Origin: Erythrocercus mccallii | Lineage: Eukaryota > Chordata > Aves > Passeriformes > Dicruridae | Length of the DNA stretch: 64,000 bases | Assembly: GCA_013397435.1 (NCBI GenBank) | Contig: VZRG01000275.1 | Span: forward strand, 248,001-312,000 | Direction of reading: 5' to 3' | Part shown: one piece after another, positions 36,191 to 48,767 of the stretch | How the letters are laid out: every line of letters begins with the position of its first letter | How positions within the stretch are numbered: the stretch's first letter is position 1 | The notes under the pieces: model-generated | Seen by the model: only the letters and a program-made list of their open reading frames with translations | Databases searched by the model: none | What the model was told of the DNA's origin: nothing | Made by a program: the position numbers and the translations under genes

Positions 36191-37827
36191 TGGGCAGGAG
36201 AGGCTATTTTTCTGAACTGAAAACTCTTTATACCCTTTATCTTTAGTATAAATGCTGGATCAAGACACTTGTGGCTGCAAAATGGCATCCACATTTTCTT
36301 CTTTCTTTCACCATTTTCCAGGCTGCTGCTACATTCTTACTTTAAAAAAATTAAAGGAGTTAGAGCTGAAGTTTGTCAGGATGATATTCCTGTAGAAGGA
36401 TTTGTTTTTTTCCCCATGATGTTTCTTATTTGCAAATTACTGATCTTAAGTTTATTTTTAGTTTTTCTTTTGCTCATCAGTTTTGTTTGGTTCAGATAGT
36501 GAAAAGTAGGTAAGGACATTTGTGTTTGCAACCTCAGTAAAGGTGACAGTACACTGCTTTGCAAAGTGGAAATCTTGTTCTTCTTCTCACCTCTCCACAC
36601 TCTCAGGCAGAGGAGTAGATCAGGGAATAAGGAGGGTTACTGTATTCCTCTGATTGTCTTGATATTTTAATTAAACTGAGTGGTTCTATTTAACAAATAT
36701 CATGTTGTTTTTGCTGAAAGTCATTCTGTTAAACATTTTGTATGAAATTCAGTGTAGAAGACAAACCCTAGGCAGTCCTGAAATCCTATATAACCCCCAG
36801 GCTGATCATCTGTCAGGGCTCCAGCTTGTTCTGCAGTGGCATGGTTCCCTTTCCCTGTTTGCTCTTTTGGGTTGGCCCCAGGTGCTACTTTCCTCTCCAA
36901 AGGAATTTGCCTTTATATTATTTTGCATCTACTGTACAAGATTTTATTTTCTCACTTGGCTTCATGCTCTGACTTCTGATGCATTTGGGATGTTCCAACA
37001 TCAAACAGAAGTGTTGTGTGTCCCTTTTCCTGCCTCATCTCTAACAAAGACAATTTTAATTGGTGTCACTGAAACAGTATAGGGCCAATGGTTTCTTATT
37101 AGAGATGAGATTGGATTCGGAGTTTATAGTTGCACTTTCAGTTTCTAGTTTGTAGGAAAAAGCCATTTTTAGTAATACATTGCTTTCTGATCGTGGCACA
37201 TTTTGCACTGCATGCAATTTGGGACTGTTTACATATACATAAGATTGCCAGGTCTCAATTGAAATTGGTATTTTAGAAGCATGGGGAGAATTGGCAGGCA
37301 GGAGGTACCACAAATCTTACATGTGAAGCAGTTCTCAGTTTTTTGGAGACTGAGCCAAATGTTGCTTTGCTGTCTGGTGATACTGCAGTTTTATACCAAT
37401 GACCTCTGTGAAATAAATACAGTTAGACTTATGCCTGTGGGTTTTAGTGAATATATATTTTATAGGTCGTTTTCTGAAAGACCTGATTCTGTTACTTTTG
37501 AAGTCAGTTGGAATTTCACAACTTTTATGCCCCAAACATACAGCATGCTTGCCTAGCCAGTCAACGAGTTACTCTGCTCAGCTCCAAGGTGCAGATTGGA
37601 TTTAGTTTTCTTCCTTGGTTGGACATTATCTATTCCAGTTTTATCTGGCTTTGGAATATAATGTGATTTTTTTTAATTTGAGTTCCTCTGGGAGATCTAA
37701 AAATGAAATCAGAAATTGATGATAAGAAAAGCATAGCTAATAAACACTGTGCATACCCAGCTACTGAGCTTATATCCTTGCCACATTTGGGGAGGCCTTG
37801 GGGTGTATTGGATTGGAGCTTAACTTC

Positions 37828-37851
37828 TTTTTTTTTTTTTTTTTTTTTTTT
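37828..37851. repeat. T24 homopolymer
   Basis: Twenty-four consecutive T residues between AACTTC and CCTTTAG. No source element for a retroposon tail was recognised beside it. Confidence 0.95.
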
Positions 37852-40718
37852 CCTTTAGTTTATCATCATTTAGCACAGTAATTCCTATCAGCCACGTAAG
37901 GCACTGGGCAAAGGAAGCATCAGCTGATGATGGTCTCATGATTTTCCTTTGTCAGTACAGATGGCAGCATTCCTAAAGCTGAATTAATTGGGATAATTTC
38001 CTGCCACTGTCCATGGGGGCAAGTGGAACTGGGTGTGCTCTGAAACAATTCCCTTCCCAGACCCACTCCCTGAAGGCAATGGTTGGGAGGAAAGGAATTT
38101 AGTGGGCACTGGAGCTATTTCCCATTAGGGGGAAAACTTCAACAGCAAGATTTTTGGAATGAAATGTGTGTTATTTGGACTGCTCAAGGTTGTTAGACAG
38201 GGGAGAGAAGCAGCCAGCTGTGACTCCTCCATTTTTTATATGATGGGATCAGTTTTCAGAGAGGAGAATGATTATGGATGCCCTACGGTGTAATTGCTGT
38301 CAAGAATTACTCCAAAACTTCAGTCTCTCAGGATGCTCAGGGTTATGGGTGAGAAGGGAATGCCCATCTCAACAAACAAGCTCACTGTGTCCCAGTTTTC
38401 ATAGTCTCTCTTTCATAAAGAAAAAATTCGGGTATATTCAGTTTGCAAAGTAGGACACCATTTAGATGTCTATGCGTAGATGTCACTATGTGGGTAAAGT
38501 GAGCACAGCAGAAATTGGACAGCTGTCCAGGAGATCACTTACAGCTCCATTTTCAGATGAGGCAATTTGAACATGGTGGGACCTGAAGTCCCAAGCTGGC
38601 ACGGGATCACATACGTATGACTGAATGTCAGTGGTTTTGGCTGAATCCTACCCTTTGTGTCTGTTGTCTGCTTTGATGTTTTGGTTTTTTGTTTTTCATG
38701 TAGGGCAGAAATAATTACATTCTCCCATGAGAAGTTGAAGAGGACTCCAACTAAAATCACTAAATCCTTGTACCAGCTCATGTAAGAATGGACTTTTCAT
38801 GTTCCTTGAAGAATTTGGCTTTGTGGTGCAAACTGGTGGGGATGGTGGTGGAGGAAGAGCAAAGACACCAGCAGCTTTCAATACTAAAGCCCAGCACAAG
38901 GAAAGCAGAAGGTTATTGAGGCCATGTCTCCAAATATCTTGGGATCCAGCCACCTTTATGAAGATAAGCTGCTTCCTGTGTTTCTAATTATTCAGAAGTA
39001 ATTACTTTTAGTAGTATTATTTCTCCACCAAGATTTTACTTTGAAAAATGTCCTGTCACTCGTACAGCTGATGTTAATGAACATGCTAGCTTTGGCTCAG
39101 GGCTGGTGTTGACCAAGTGAGATGAACTGAGTCAATATCTGTACCAGTGAAATTCACCCAGTAACATTTAAATCAGATGTTTTCCCCCTCACTCCCCTTT
39201 GCATTCAATCCATGTTTCACCAGTGTACTGTAGTGGCACCTGAATAAACACTTGCAAATATTTATAATTCCCCACCTTCTCATAGGGGGCTTTCTGAGAT
39301 GTTTCCCACAACTCTCCCATATAAAACAGTTGAATCCCTCCTCTTTCTTAATATAAACATGAAGGTAATGTGCCCCTTGTCACAGCAGACATCTGTTATA
39401 TGTATATTAGTTATTCTGTAGCTCACAGATTAATCATTGTGCTCCATTTCATTTTGCACTGCAATCTGCAAATTACAATGATTCCTTCAAGAGATGGAAA
39501 TCAGGTTTGTTTGTTGTATTATTAATAAACTTTAAATCACTCCCATATTCATAACTGGGTTTTTGAGATTTGTTCCAGTCTCCAGATGACAAATACTGGC
39601 TGCTAAATACACTTAACTACGATTGGCTTTGCTAATTGCCATGAATGAATTGAATTGAACATTAATTAACTATTTCTGTAAAGGGCTCATCACAGAAAAG
39701 CCTTCTAGACTTGTGTAAATTTATATTTAACATCCCATGACAAATGCACGCCTTTCAACAATTGGCTTGCAACTCCTGACAAATGTTTTTATTTCATTTT
39801 ATGAGTTATGGGTTCAGTCACTGCATCAAAAATAGCCATGGCTTAGATCTGAATTAAGACAAATTACTCTTGAAATACGTTTCCAGTCTTTTGGGAATCA
39901 GCAGGCTTTCTATAAAATGAGGATCTTCCTCTCATTTTTCCTGAATGTTTATGTTTTATATAACAAGAGAATTAAAAATATCCATGAGGGCACTGCATTA
40001 ATTCATATGTTGGGCATGATGCAGTACAGGAATTTGTTCCAAACTAGATCTGTGGTTTTTTTGGATTAGGCTTAACATTTCCATCACTGGAAAATAATTA
40101 TATATTAATAGAAATACTAGTTATACTTGGGATCCCTTCTCGTATTGCCACCCTCCAAAGAAGGGCTTGAAGGAATGCTGGGTCAGCCCTTTTATGACCT
40201 TCTTCATCAACAATTTTATACTTTAGGACAGGAATTTGGTGTTCCCAATATAATCCTGAATGGTTCATTTTGCCATTACAGCGGCAATGGTAAACCTTGA
40301 ATTGTTCTACAAAAACTGCTTTGCTATGGCTGAGCAGCTGAGCATATTGTACAGTCTCCTGTTATTTGTTAGGATTTTTTTTCTGTACAACCAGGTGGTT
40401 CCTGCAGCAAATATTTGAAAGCTAAGCAGAAAGATGTGGTGAATACTCAACTCAATTGATGATATGCAGCTAAATTATATTTTAAGGTATTTTGATGTTG
40501 AATAAATGCGAGGAGGACACCCATCTAGCAAGAGTGTCAAAGGCCTGAAAATAAAATTAACAGCTACCCATAATGTCAAATATTATGGGGGAGTTTGGGG
40601 GGGTTTTTTCACATCATAATTTTTTAAAAGTCTTAACTTCAAAACTTCTTTATTCTGGAAAGAAGAGTTCAAGAGTGATTTCCAGTGAGATGTCTCTAGA
40701 GTATTCATTTAAACATAC

Positions 40719-40761
40719 ATATATATGTGTGTGCATGTGTGTGTGCAAATGTGTGTATGTT
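40719..40761. repeat. TG/TA-rich simple repeat
   Basis: ACATATATATGTGTGTGCATG followed by interrupted GTGTGTG units. An interrupted dinucleotide repeat that gives the CVCMCVCKCVYVY run seen in one frame, which is not coding. Confidence 0.85.
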
Positions 40762-43700
40762 TATTTACTGCTTTCTAAGCCTTTGTCAAATAATTTCCCT
40801 TTGCATTTGGTTTGCATTACAGCATGGGCTAATGCAATTGCTCTTGGAGAAGACTTGTACAAATATACATCAGTTTATACATCTATTTGTGCTAATAGAA
40901 AGGATTATCTGTGATTTTCTTGGCTCTGTTGAGTTTATGCCACATACATCCACTTTACAGTATTGTCCGTGGTTTATCTTCATTAGTTTCAGGTTTTATA
41001 ATTCTTTGTCCTTCATATGGCTTGAATTTTGTGCAGACCCTGGGACTGCATACAGTGGGAACTGGCCTGGAATTCAGGAGAAGCAATGTTTTTTCTTCCC
41101 TATGATATTGGGCCTTTGTGACTCCAGGCAAATCCTTTGTGCCCCTGACTCCTCCTGCATTTCTGTCTGGTTAGAATCTGAGACCCATCTCTTCAGCGAC
41201 TCTGACTTTGTACACTGATTCTGGATATCTAAATGTCACCATGGCTCCCAAAAAGTGTTTGCTTTAGGAAAAAAAATCTGAAATAAAATATATTTTCAGT
41301 ACTTTCTCATTCCCTGCTAAATCCATCTATAGGCTTGTTGTATGTCCACAAATGTTTTTGTTTGCTGTGTAGATGTAAGGACTCTGACTCCTTGCTATGG
41401 ATGGAGGAAACCACTGTCATTGTGTTCTGCCTCGGGCTCTGCAGAGTGCCAGGTTTGGGACAGTCAGCAGCATCTTCAGTAGCAGGATCAGCTAGATCTT
41501 GAACTACAAGCTCATGCTGCCCACTGCTTGAAACAATTCTGGTAGTTAATCCTGTACATTATGCCACCATTAGACAGTTTAACCCAACACCCTGAACCTT
41601 ACAGGTTAGGTTGATTGAAACTGACTGGTCCCTCTGCTGAACTCTCTTCTGGTGTGATGAAAGTGTGAGTGAGGTTGGCTACTACTACTAACAAGCTGAA
41701 ATTATGCATCTGCTTGTTATGTAGATTTTTGAGGTGTTGTTGCTTGGGCATCTGGCAGCTGAGAAAGCTGCCTCAAATGTGCAGTGGTTTGTAATCAGAG
41801 CCTGGCAGATATATTCAGTTAAGATTTAATTCCAGGCTTGTGGTTTACCCTTGAGAGGCTTTCTTCCATCTAACAGCAGCACAGAGCTCTCATCCAGACC
41901 AAAGCTGAGTCAGCTGTCTGTTTTCCAGGTACTTATCTTCTGAAGTGCTGAAACATCTTACGCATTTCACTGCCTCCTGTGCCATGGGAACCCCAGTAAA
42001 AGCAAATGACTTGAGGAGAGCTTGCCTTTCGACAGGCACAGCAATAAGACAAGTTCATGGAAGAACTCTCCACCTGGGCCTATTAAATATTAAGATGCTG
42101 ATGTGACCATTGGCTCAGAAAGTCTTAGATTGTGCAGGGCCAGGAACTAGTAGAATATATACAAGGGAAAGATCTCTGTTTGCTTTCCCTTGTCTCTTAC
42201 TTTGTTCCAAAATATTCACTACTTTCACATCATCTGCTGAATTAAAAGGATCTTCAGTGTGGTCCTGTAGAGATGGATTTCTCTTCCTAACTTTTTAGAG
42301 TGTTTCTCAGCTATTTGAAAGCACTGTGTGGTCTCCACAGAAAGCTGTCAAGGGACCCAGGTCACAAGCTGGACAAAATGTATGCAATGTATGACATTTA
42401 ATATGAATGTCTGAGTAATCTCTAGTGGACCAGAGGAGTGATCTGCTCTGAGTGGGGGCAGACATCAGGGCTGAATGACAGTAGTCTTAAACATGCAAGT
42501 TTACCAGTCCCATCAGTGTTCATTTTTGGACCATGTGCTCCTGGATGGCTACAAACAAAGTGGGGCTGGAGAAATCCTGCTGAATAGTCTGAAAAACTGA
42601 GCTACATAGATTGTCACAGGGCACTTGAATTAGTAGGAAAACTTGACTCCAGAAGAAAGGGAGCAGCTGGAAAGGTAGGAATGTGTCTGAATTCAGGGTC
42701 CCAGGACCTACAGCAAGGAGAGGCAAAATGGAGCTGAAACAGCCATGCAGGAACTTAAGTATGGCTTGAGTTATGATGTAGTCATTTATCTTTTCTTTCT
42801 GTGCTTGTGTCTAAACTCTCTTCTTTATATCTTACAAAGTAGATAGTTCTGCTAAAAATGTCTATGAATTTGTCATTAAACTTCAGTTGAAGTAGTAGCA
42901 GTGATAATGGTAAACCTAGGGTATGTTGTTCCCATGATAGTGGTAGATCAGAATATAGAGGGGTACAGGTAATGTAGAGGGTTTGCTCAAAGGAATTTAG
43001 GAATCATGTTCTGCTTCCATTAAATCACAAAACTATGGGCTTAGTTCTGACAGATGCTCCTCCTTCCTTCAAGAAGGGAAGTAGTGGGGGGACACCAAGA
43101 CTCAAAGTACTGAGAAGAGTTGCCATTAGCATTTGGCATCTGGCAGGGCTTTTTATATATTCTGGATTAAGCTGTAGTTTGGGACACATCACAAGAAACA
43201 TATAGGGCAAATAAGTTCTTTTTCTTGGCCCATCCCTATGTGCAATAGGAGTAGAATGATATCTCTATGCACAGGCAAGCTAGAAAGAGAAATACACTAC
43301 AATAAGATGAGCTGATCAGTGAAGGATGGCAACAACAATAGAGTAATTTTAACTAATTATAGAGAAAGTAAAACTTACACAAGGTTTTACCCTGTTATTT
43401 GATTTTGTGGCAAAATTCAGTCCTGCCTTGCTTCTGTCATCTGAGGAGCTGTAGACCTACTGATCAAACAGCAACAATTCATGGTTGTCAGAATGGATAA
43501 AATTGATAGTTTATTAATAAAGATAACTAATTTGTGTTGCAGTCTATTCATTATTGCCTGTTTGCAGTTCTTTCATAAATTAAAAATCCCACATAGATAT
43601 TTAGCTTGGCAAATTTTTTTTGGAGTGTGTAGTGTACACTCCATACTAGAGTGTGTGCTTAGCTATAGCACTTACCAATCTATTGTGGTAATAAGGGGAA

Positions 43701-43899
43701 CATTTTCAATAATAGCAGCTCACATACTGGGTAGTCCTCTTGCATGCATGGACATGAATTGTTGAATAAGTCACCATTAAATATGCCTAGCAATCAGTGA
43801 CAGATTCTGCCTCTGAGATACTGAGCCTTTTCCTTAAGTAACTGATATTACTGAATGTTTGACAGTTCCACTGTATGATCATTTTCATTAATTTCCTGC

Positions 43900-45850
43900 C
43901 TTTGAAATTCCAAATGGACCACTTCAATCTCTACAGAGACATTAATTTTACATCTGCTTTTTTTTCCCCTTAGAGCTGAATTTTTTAATTAACACTAAAT
44001 AAATATTCTTTACAAAGTGTTATTAACAATAGCCATGAAATCTGGTGGGTAACTGGTTTGAACCGCAGCTGTCCTGTTCCTTTTTTTGCATCACTGGGGG
44101 CAACTCTGTCTGTGATTTGTTCACATGAAGTCTTCTGCCCATTCACCTCTCTCCTCACATTCAGAAATTGTGATTCCAGTTGATTGTTAGCCTATTAGGT
44201 CCCAGTGTTTCAAAGCAGACGGTGATTTCCCATCAACATCAAAGCAAATTACTCTGATTTAGTCTCTCTTTAGAAAAGGAAGTGGTCCTTCATTTTCCCT
44301 CTGCAATTTGTTCATCCTTGCTAAGTGCTGCTGCAGATATTTCCTCCTTATAACTTCCTTCTCGTTTTCCCCTTCAGTCTGAGAATTTCAGTCAGGCAGT
44401 TTTATTTGCCATTTCAAAGGAATGTATTTTGCAAGCACAAGCCTCACTGTTGTGCTCTTCTGATGTAATTGGAATAAGATGATTTGGCCACAGAGCTTGG
44501 AAAAATTTGGAAGGGCTATTACAGAGCAAATTTATCATATTTTGTGACATTTGCATCTCATTTTCATATCAAAACACATAGCTTCTGAAATCCTCATTTC
44601 AGAGGTTTAAATTGTTTTTTGTACACTTCAGTTGAACTTCTTTAGGGCAATTTCCCCCTTCATGTGTTGCTAGACACCAACTCACAGATGAACTTTAAAT
44701 GCCAAATTTCTTTTGATAGAAAGAAAATTAAAAGTAAATGAAAACCCATCTCCCTCCAGAATCCAGCTGAGAAGTGAGATTTCTACAAATTTCTAAAAGT
44801 TCTCTCTGAGATTTCTAGATTACTCTTGGGGAGGAAGAGGGTGATAAAAAGAGGAATTGGCAAAGTCCTTGGAAATAACCAACAATGCTGAAATAATTTC
44901 CTTCATATAATTATGCACTTTTATCTGATTTTTCCCTTCTTACTGAAAATTAGATTGCATTTATGCTTTTGAGACCTTAACTTCTGTAGAGAGGAGATCT
45001 AATGAAGCTGATGATTTGATGCCAACCATCAATGGTAAAGTGTGTTAATGTCATTTACATAGGCAGTAATGTCCAGTGGTGAAGCTACCCAGCTTCACAA
45101 AAAACTCATTTAAATGATCGTCCTGCGTAGTCTGATGCTAATCTGGTAGATTACTGATGCAAAATGCAAGTTCAAAGTACATGTTTAGATGAAAATTGAT
45201 AACTTCCAAAGGCTAGATCACTGGGATTTTCTGAGGAGCTAAGAGCAAAGCCCAGTGTAGAAATTTGGACTTCTCACTGCAAGTGAGGACTTACTTTGGT
45301 CCATATCCAGCAAAGATCGGAATGAGAGACCATGAAATACAATTTTAATTTGGTTATTCAAAACTAATGAAAAAATGAATTAATGCATGTTTCTGGGTTT
45401 GATCTGGAGAGATTTCTATTTAGATTTGTCTTCAGTGTTTTGAATCAATTTTGTCTTCCAAAATCTTTCAATAAAATCTAAGAGCAAGAGCATTCATTGT
45501 GGTTTTTCTTATTCTCTGTTTTAATAAACAGCAATGAAAGCTGGGAGGGGACAGAGTGCTGGGGGTTGGTTTGTTTTTCTCTATTTACTTGGTATTGCAG
45601 ACTTAAGATATGAAGAAATAATTAAAGCTCCCAGCATTTTCTTTTTCAGTGTGTGTGACTAATTAATTATTTTTAAAGGTAAATATAATTTTGGCAGCTT
45701 CTTCTATTTAATTTATTGGCCAAATTTTCCAATATAAGCAGGATTTCTACCAAAATTAATTATTTAGAAAACTAATGGCAAAATGTTTCTCAAATTCATT
45801 ATTTTGCAATAAAATCTCAAAGTAATAATTTTGAGGGTAACTACTGTGGA
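43900..45850. promoter_or_regulatory. AT-rich block, candidate non-coding regulatory cluster
   Basis: No reading frame of note and no recognisable transposon. There are many homeodomain-type TAATTA/TTAATTA words (for example 43986-43993, 45661-45670, 45755-45763) and an octamer ATTTGCAT (44549-44556). Such composition is typical of vertebrate conserved non-coding elements, but it is also common by chance in AT-rich DNA. Conservation has not been tested. Confidence 0.25.
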
Positions 45851-47059
45851 AAAAAGGATTTTAGCCAGGAATAATATAACAAGTCAAAACCTAAAATCAC
45901 AATTTGCCTAGGATTTTTTTTTTAAACTACCCCATCAGAATGTAGAGAGCTCTGCATTCCCGTGCCTCTGGAGCAGCCAGCCGTGGGGATTTTGCTGGCT
46001 ATCCCCAGGCTTACTGAGACAAGCACGTAGCAGCTCAATCTGTGTGTGAGAAAGGATGCATAAGAAGTTGGTACAAAGCCCTTTGCAGATAATGACCTTT
46101 TTTCCTAATTTACAACTTAATAGTCTTGACAATTATTAATTGCCTTGACAATGAATAATCTTTACTGAAGTGCAGTGTGAAAAACAAACAACAATCTGCA
46201 ATTCTTTAGTTTGTTTTCTTTTTTACCATTACTGCTAGAACAGCTAAAGTACTTACAGAGGGCACCAGGAACAGCTGGAATTTCTTCATATACCTATTAT
46301 GTGGTTTGGTATACATCTTGTAATCTGCTTTGCAAGAAAAGCCTAGAAAAACCTAGTCTAGTGGGAACTAGAAAAGTGTAGAGCAAACCTTCCCTGTCAC
46401 TATGCTCCTTGTGCCCCTGTTGCTCCTCCTCAGCTGGATGAGATCATGGATTAGGTACCAGTTGCAGTTCAAGTTCAAAAAAGATGCCTGGGCTTAGATC
46501 ATCCTGATCATGCTCTTTCTCCCATCATCCTAGGGGCAGTCTTCATGACTAAGCAGAGAAGTAGTATTTCTTCTGATGATACAGAGCATGCACCTTTGAT
46601 TTTTGCTGGTTTTATAACTACTGTGCATCCATACTTACATGCTGTAAAAGGAAGATAATTACAATAAAAAAGGCTGTATTCTCAAAGAGACTCATGATTC
46701 TTAGGTATACACTGAAAAGGACTGGGAGAACTGTAAGTCCCATGTGGCTCTGCTCGTGTTTTGCAAAGCTGGGCAGAGTTTATCAGTTCACCTTGGCAAC
46801 CAGTGCCAGATGCCACGGAGTTGGGACTATGGGTTTTTATTAGGGTACACTGATGGAGGATACCCTTCCATCAGGTGCCATATCACTGCTGTGTGAGGTG
46901 GGCTGCCAGTCTTCTCACAGTAGGAGCAGATGACTTTTCCAGAGGGCAAGAACTTGTAAATAGTGGTTTATATGACCAGATGGAGTCACTGTGATAATCT
47001 GGTGTGAGCTTCCAGATTATTTAATAAGAATTGGCAAGAGCAGGTTATTAGTTCTTTGA

Positions 47060-47083
47060 TTTTTTTTTATTTTTTTTTTTTTT
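47060..47083. repeat. T-rich tract (T9-A-T14)
   Basis: A homopolymeric T stretch with one A interruption, following CTTTGA and followed by GATGATGGG. It has no associated recognisable retroposon. Confidence 0.85.
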
Positions 47084-48690
47084 GATGATGGGAGAGAGTG
47101 GTGAGGTGTTAATTGAGAGGGAATTAGCCCTGGTTTACTCTGGATATACATGCTCAATTATGTGCTTTCCTCTCCTTTTTCTAGGCAGACAACACCGTGC
47201 TAGAATCCTACTGACCTTTATTTATAAAGATTTCAGAGCCTGAGAAGGTCAGGGGAGGGAAGCAGATGACTGTGTGGCTGTGGCAATGGCAGTGGAGCAG
47301 GCAGCCTGTCTAGATTTGCTCACTGGAAAACTTGGTCTGGTGTCCTGACCCCCGGGCAGTGACGGAGTAACAGCTCAACACCACAGAGTGCCAAGGTCCC
47401 GTGTCAGTGAGGCTGCTGCCTGCTATTTTGGATCATGGTGAGGCTGATAAGGTTTAAATAGGAAGTCACACTACAAGTGTCTGGGGCATGTTGGTGTTGG
47501 CTTTTTAAAATACATGTCCACAGCTGAGGCACAGTGCTAACCTCTCTGAAATCCCTCTTTGGGGTACAATCATACCCCTGACATGAATTCTACTGAATAT
47601 GTAGTGGGGGTGCCAAAGTGATGAGGGCTTGAACTGCAGAAAGCGAGGATGGGTGAAGGTCACTGAGGGTTTGATGGATAAGAGCAGATTCCTGAGCTCC
47701 TCAGCCAAGGGCTTGCTGCTGGAGCAGGGCTGCGCCACTCTGCTGCAGCGGCTGCCTGTAGGAGATGCTCAAAGAAGCCACTTTTCTTTGGGCATTAACA
47801 AAAGTAATGAGAAAAAAAAATAGCAAATGTCTGGAAGAGGAGAAGGCTGAGAATTCACTTCCTTATCATAAAATTATCTCTTCATCTTTGTAGGCATTTC
47901 TGCTAGACTGCCATTTCTTTACAGACCAGACAGCTAAATGAACAGCTAAATATCCGCTTGTTCCCTCAGCACTCACACACTGAAAACCATGGTGGAACTG
48001 CTAAATTCTTTTATTTTTAACTCCTTGGACAGCTTAAACTAGTAAAACTCTTCAATATATTTTTTTGTTTGGTAAAGAAGTGGTCACGTAAAATTATCAA
48101 AATTACAATAATTAGCAAATTGCAGAGAAATATCTCTAGGACTTAAAGCTCCAATGTGTAGGCAATAGAACTGTAATTTATAAGCTGACATACCAATTCA
48201 GCTATAGGCAACTCCAGCAGCTGCTTTGCTACTCATTAAAATAAGTGCACAGCTATCAGACTAATTATAGCATGGAGCTATGTAGAAAACTGAACCCAGA
48301 CAGTGAGACAGGAGATCTTCTGACAGAAGTACTCCACAGCCCACTGCAGCTTGGAAATCCTGCTGCATTTTAAACTACTGTCTCCCTGGACATGTTTGAA
48401 ATGCTGCTTATTTTGTACATTTTTCTTAGTCTCTCTCTCCTCTGCCTGAAATTCCTCAAAGATACAGAGTCTCAGAAGGGGAGTTACCAAAGGTGTGTGG
48501 TTGCAACCCAAGACAGATGCAGAAGGTGCTGCTTTTGTTTTTTGCTCTTTGAGAATGAAACTCACCCTAGTGACTTCTGCTTTTTTATTTTTAGAACAGA
48601 CTTCAGCAGCTGCCTGCCTCACCATGAGGGCAAAAAAAGAATTATTTTCTCCCTCATCCCCTCTCATTAAAGGGAAGATTGGATCCAATT

Positions 48691-48767
48691 CCACATATCT
48701 ATCTATATCTATATCATCTATATCTATATCTATATCATCTATATCTATATCTATATTCCACATATCT
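48691..48767. repeat. (ATCTAT)n array with higher-order periodicity
   Basis: ATATCT units are interrupted regularly by ATCATCT, giving a longer period of about 24 nt. The array is bracketed by direct copies of TTCCACATATCT (48689-48700 and about 48756-48767), so the flank has been duplicated with the repeat. The 161-codon minus frame starting in it (IDIDDIDID) is only repeat translation. Confidence 0.92.

Larger units (their letters stand above)
30698..43899. other. Intergenic sequence with microsatellites
   Basis: No gene is supported. It contains the GATA array at 32983-33079, a 24-base T run at 37828-37851, a TG-rich tract near 40721-40761, a possible degraded repeat at 35950-36190, and an AT-rich block around 39400-39700 that reads like conserved non-coding sequence. 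All reading frames are below about 165 codons and show no domain. Confidence 0.55.

Noticed and set aside
48278..48763. A 161-codon minus-strand frame with an Ile/Asp repeat start
   Set aside because: The repeat is a translation of the ATCTAT microsatellite, and the remainder has no recognisable domain.
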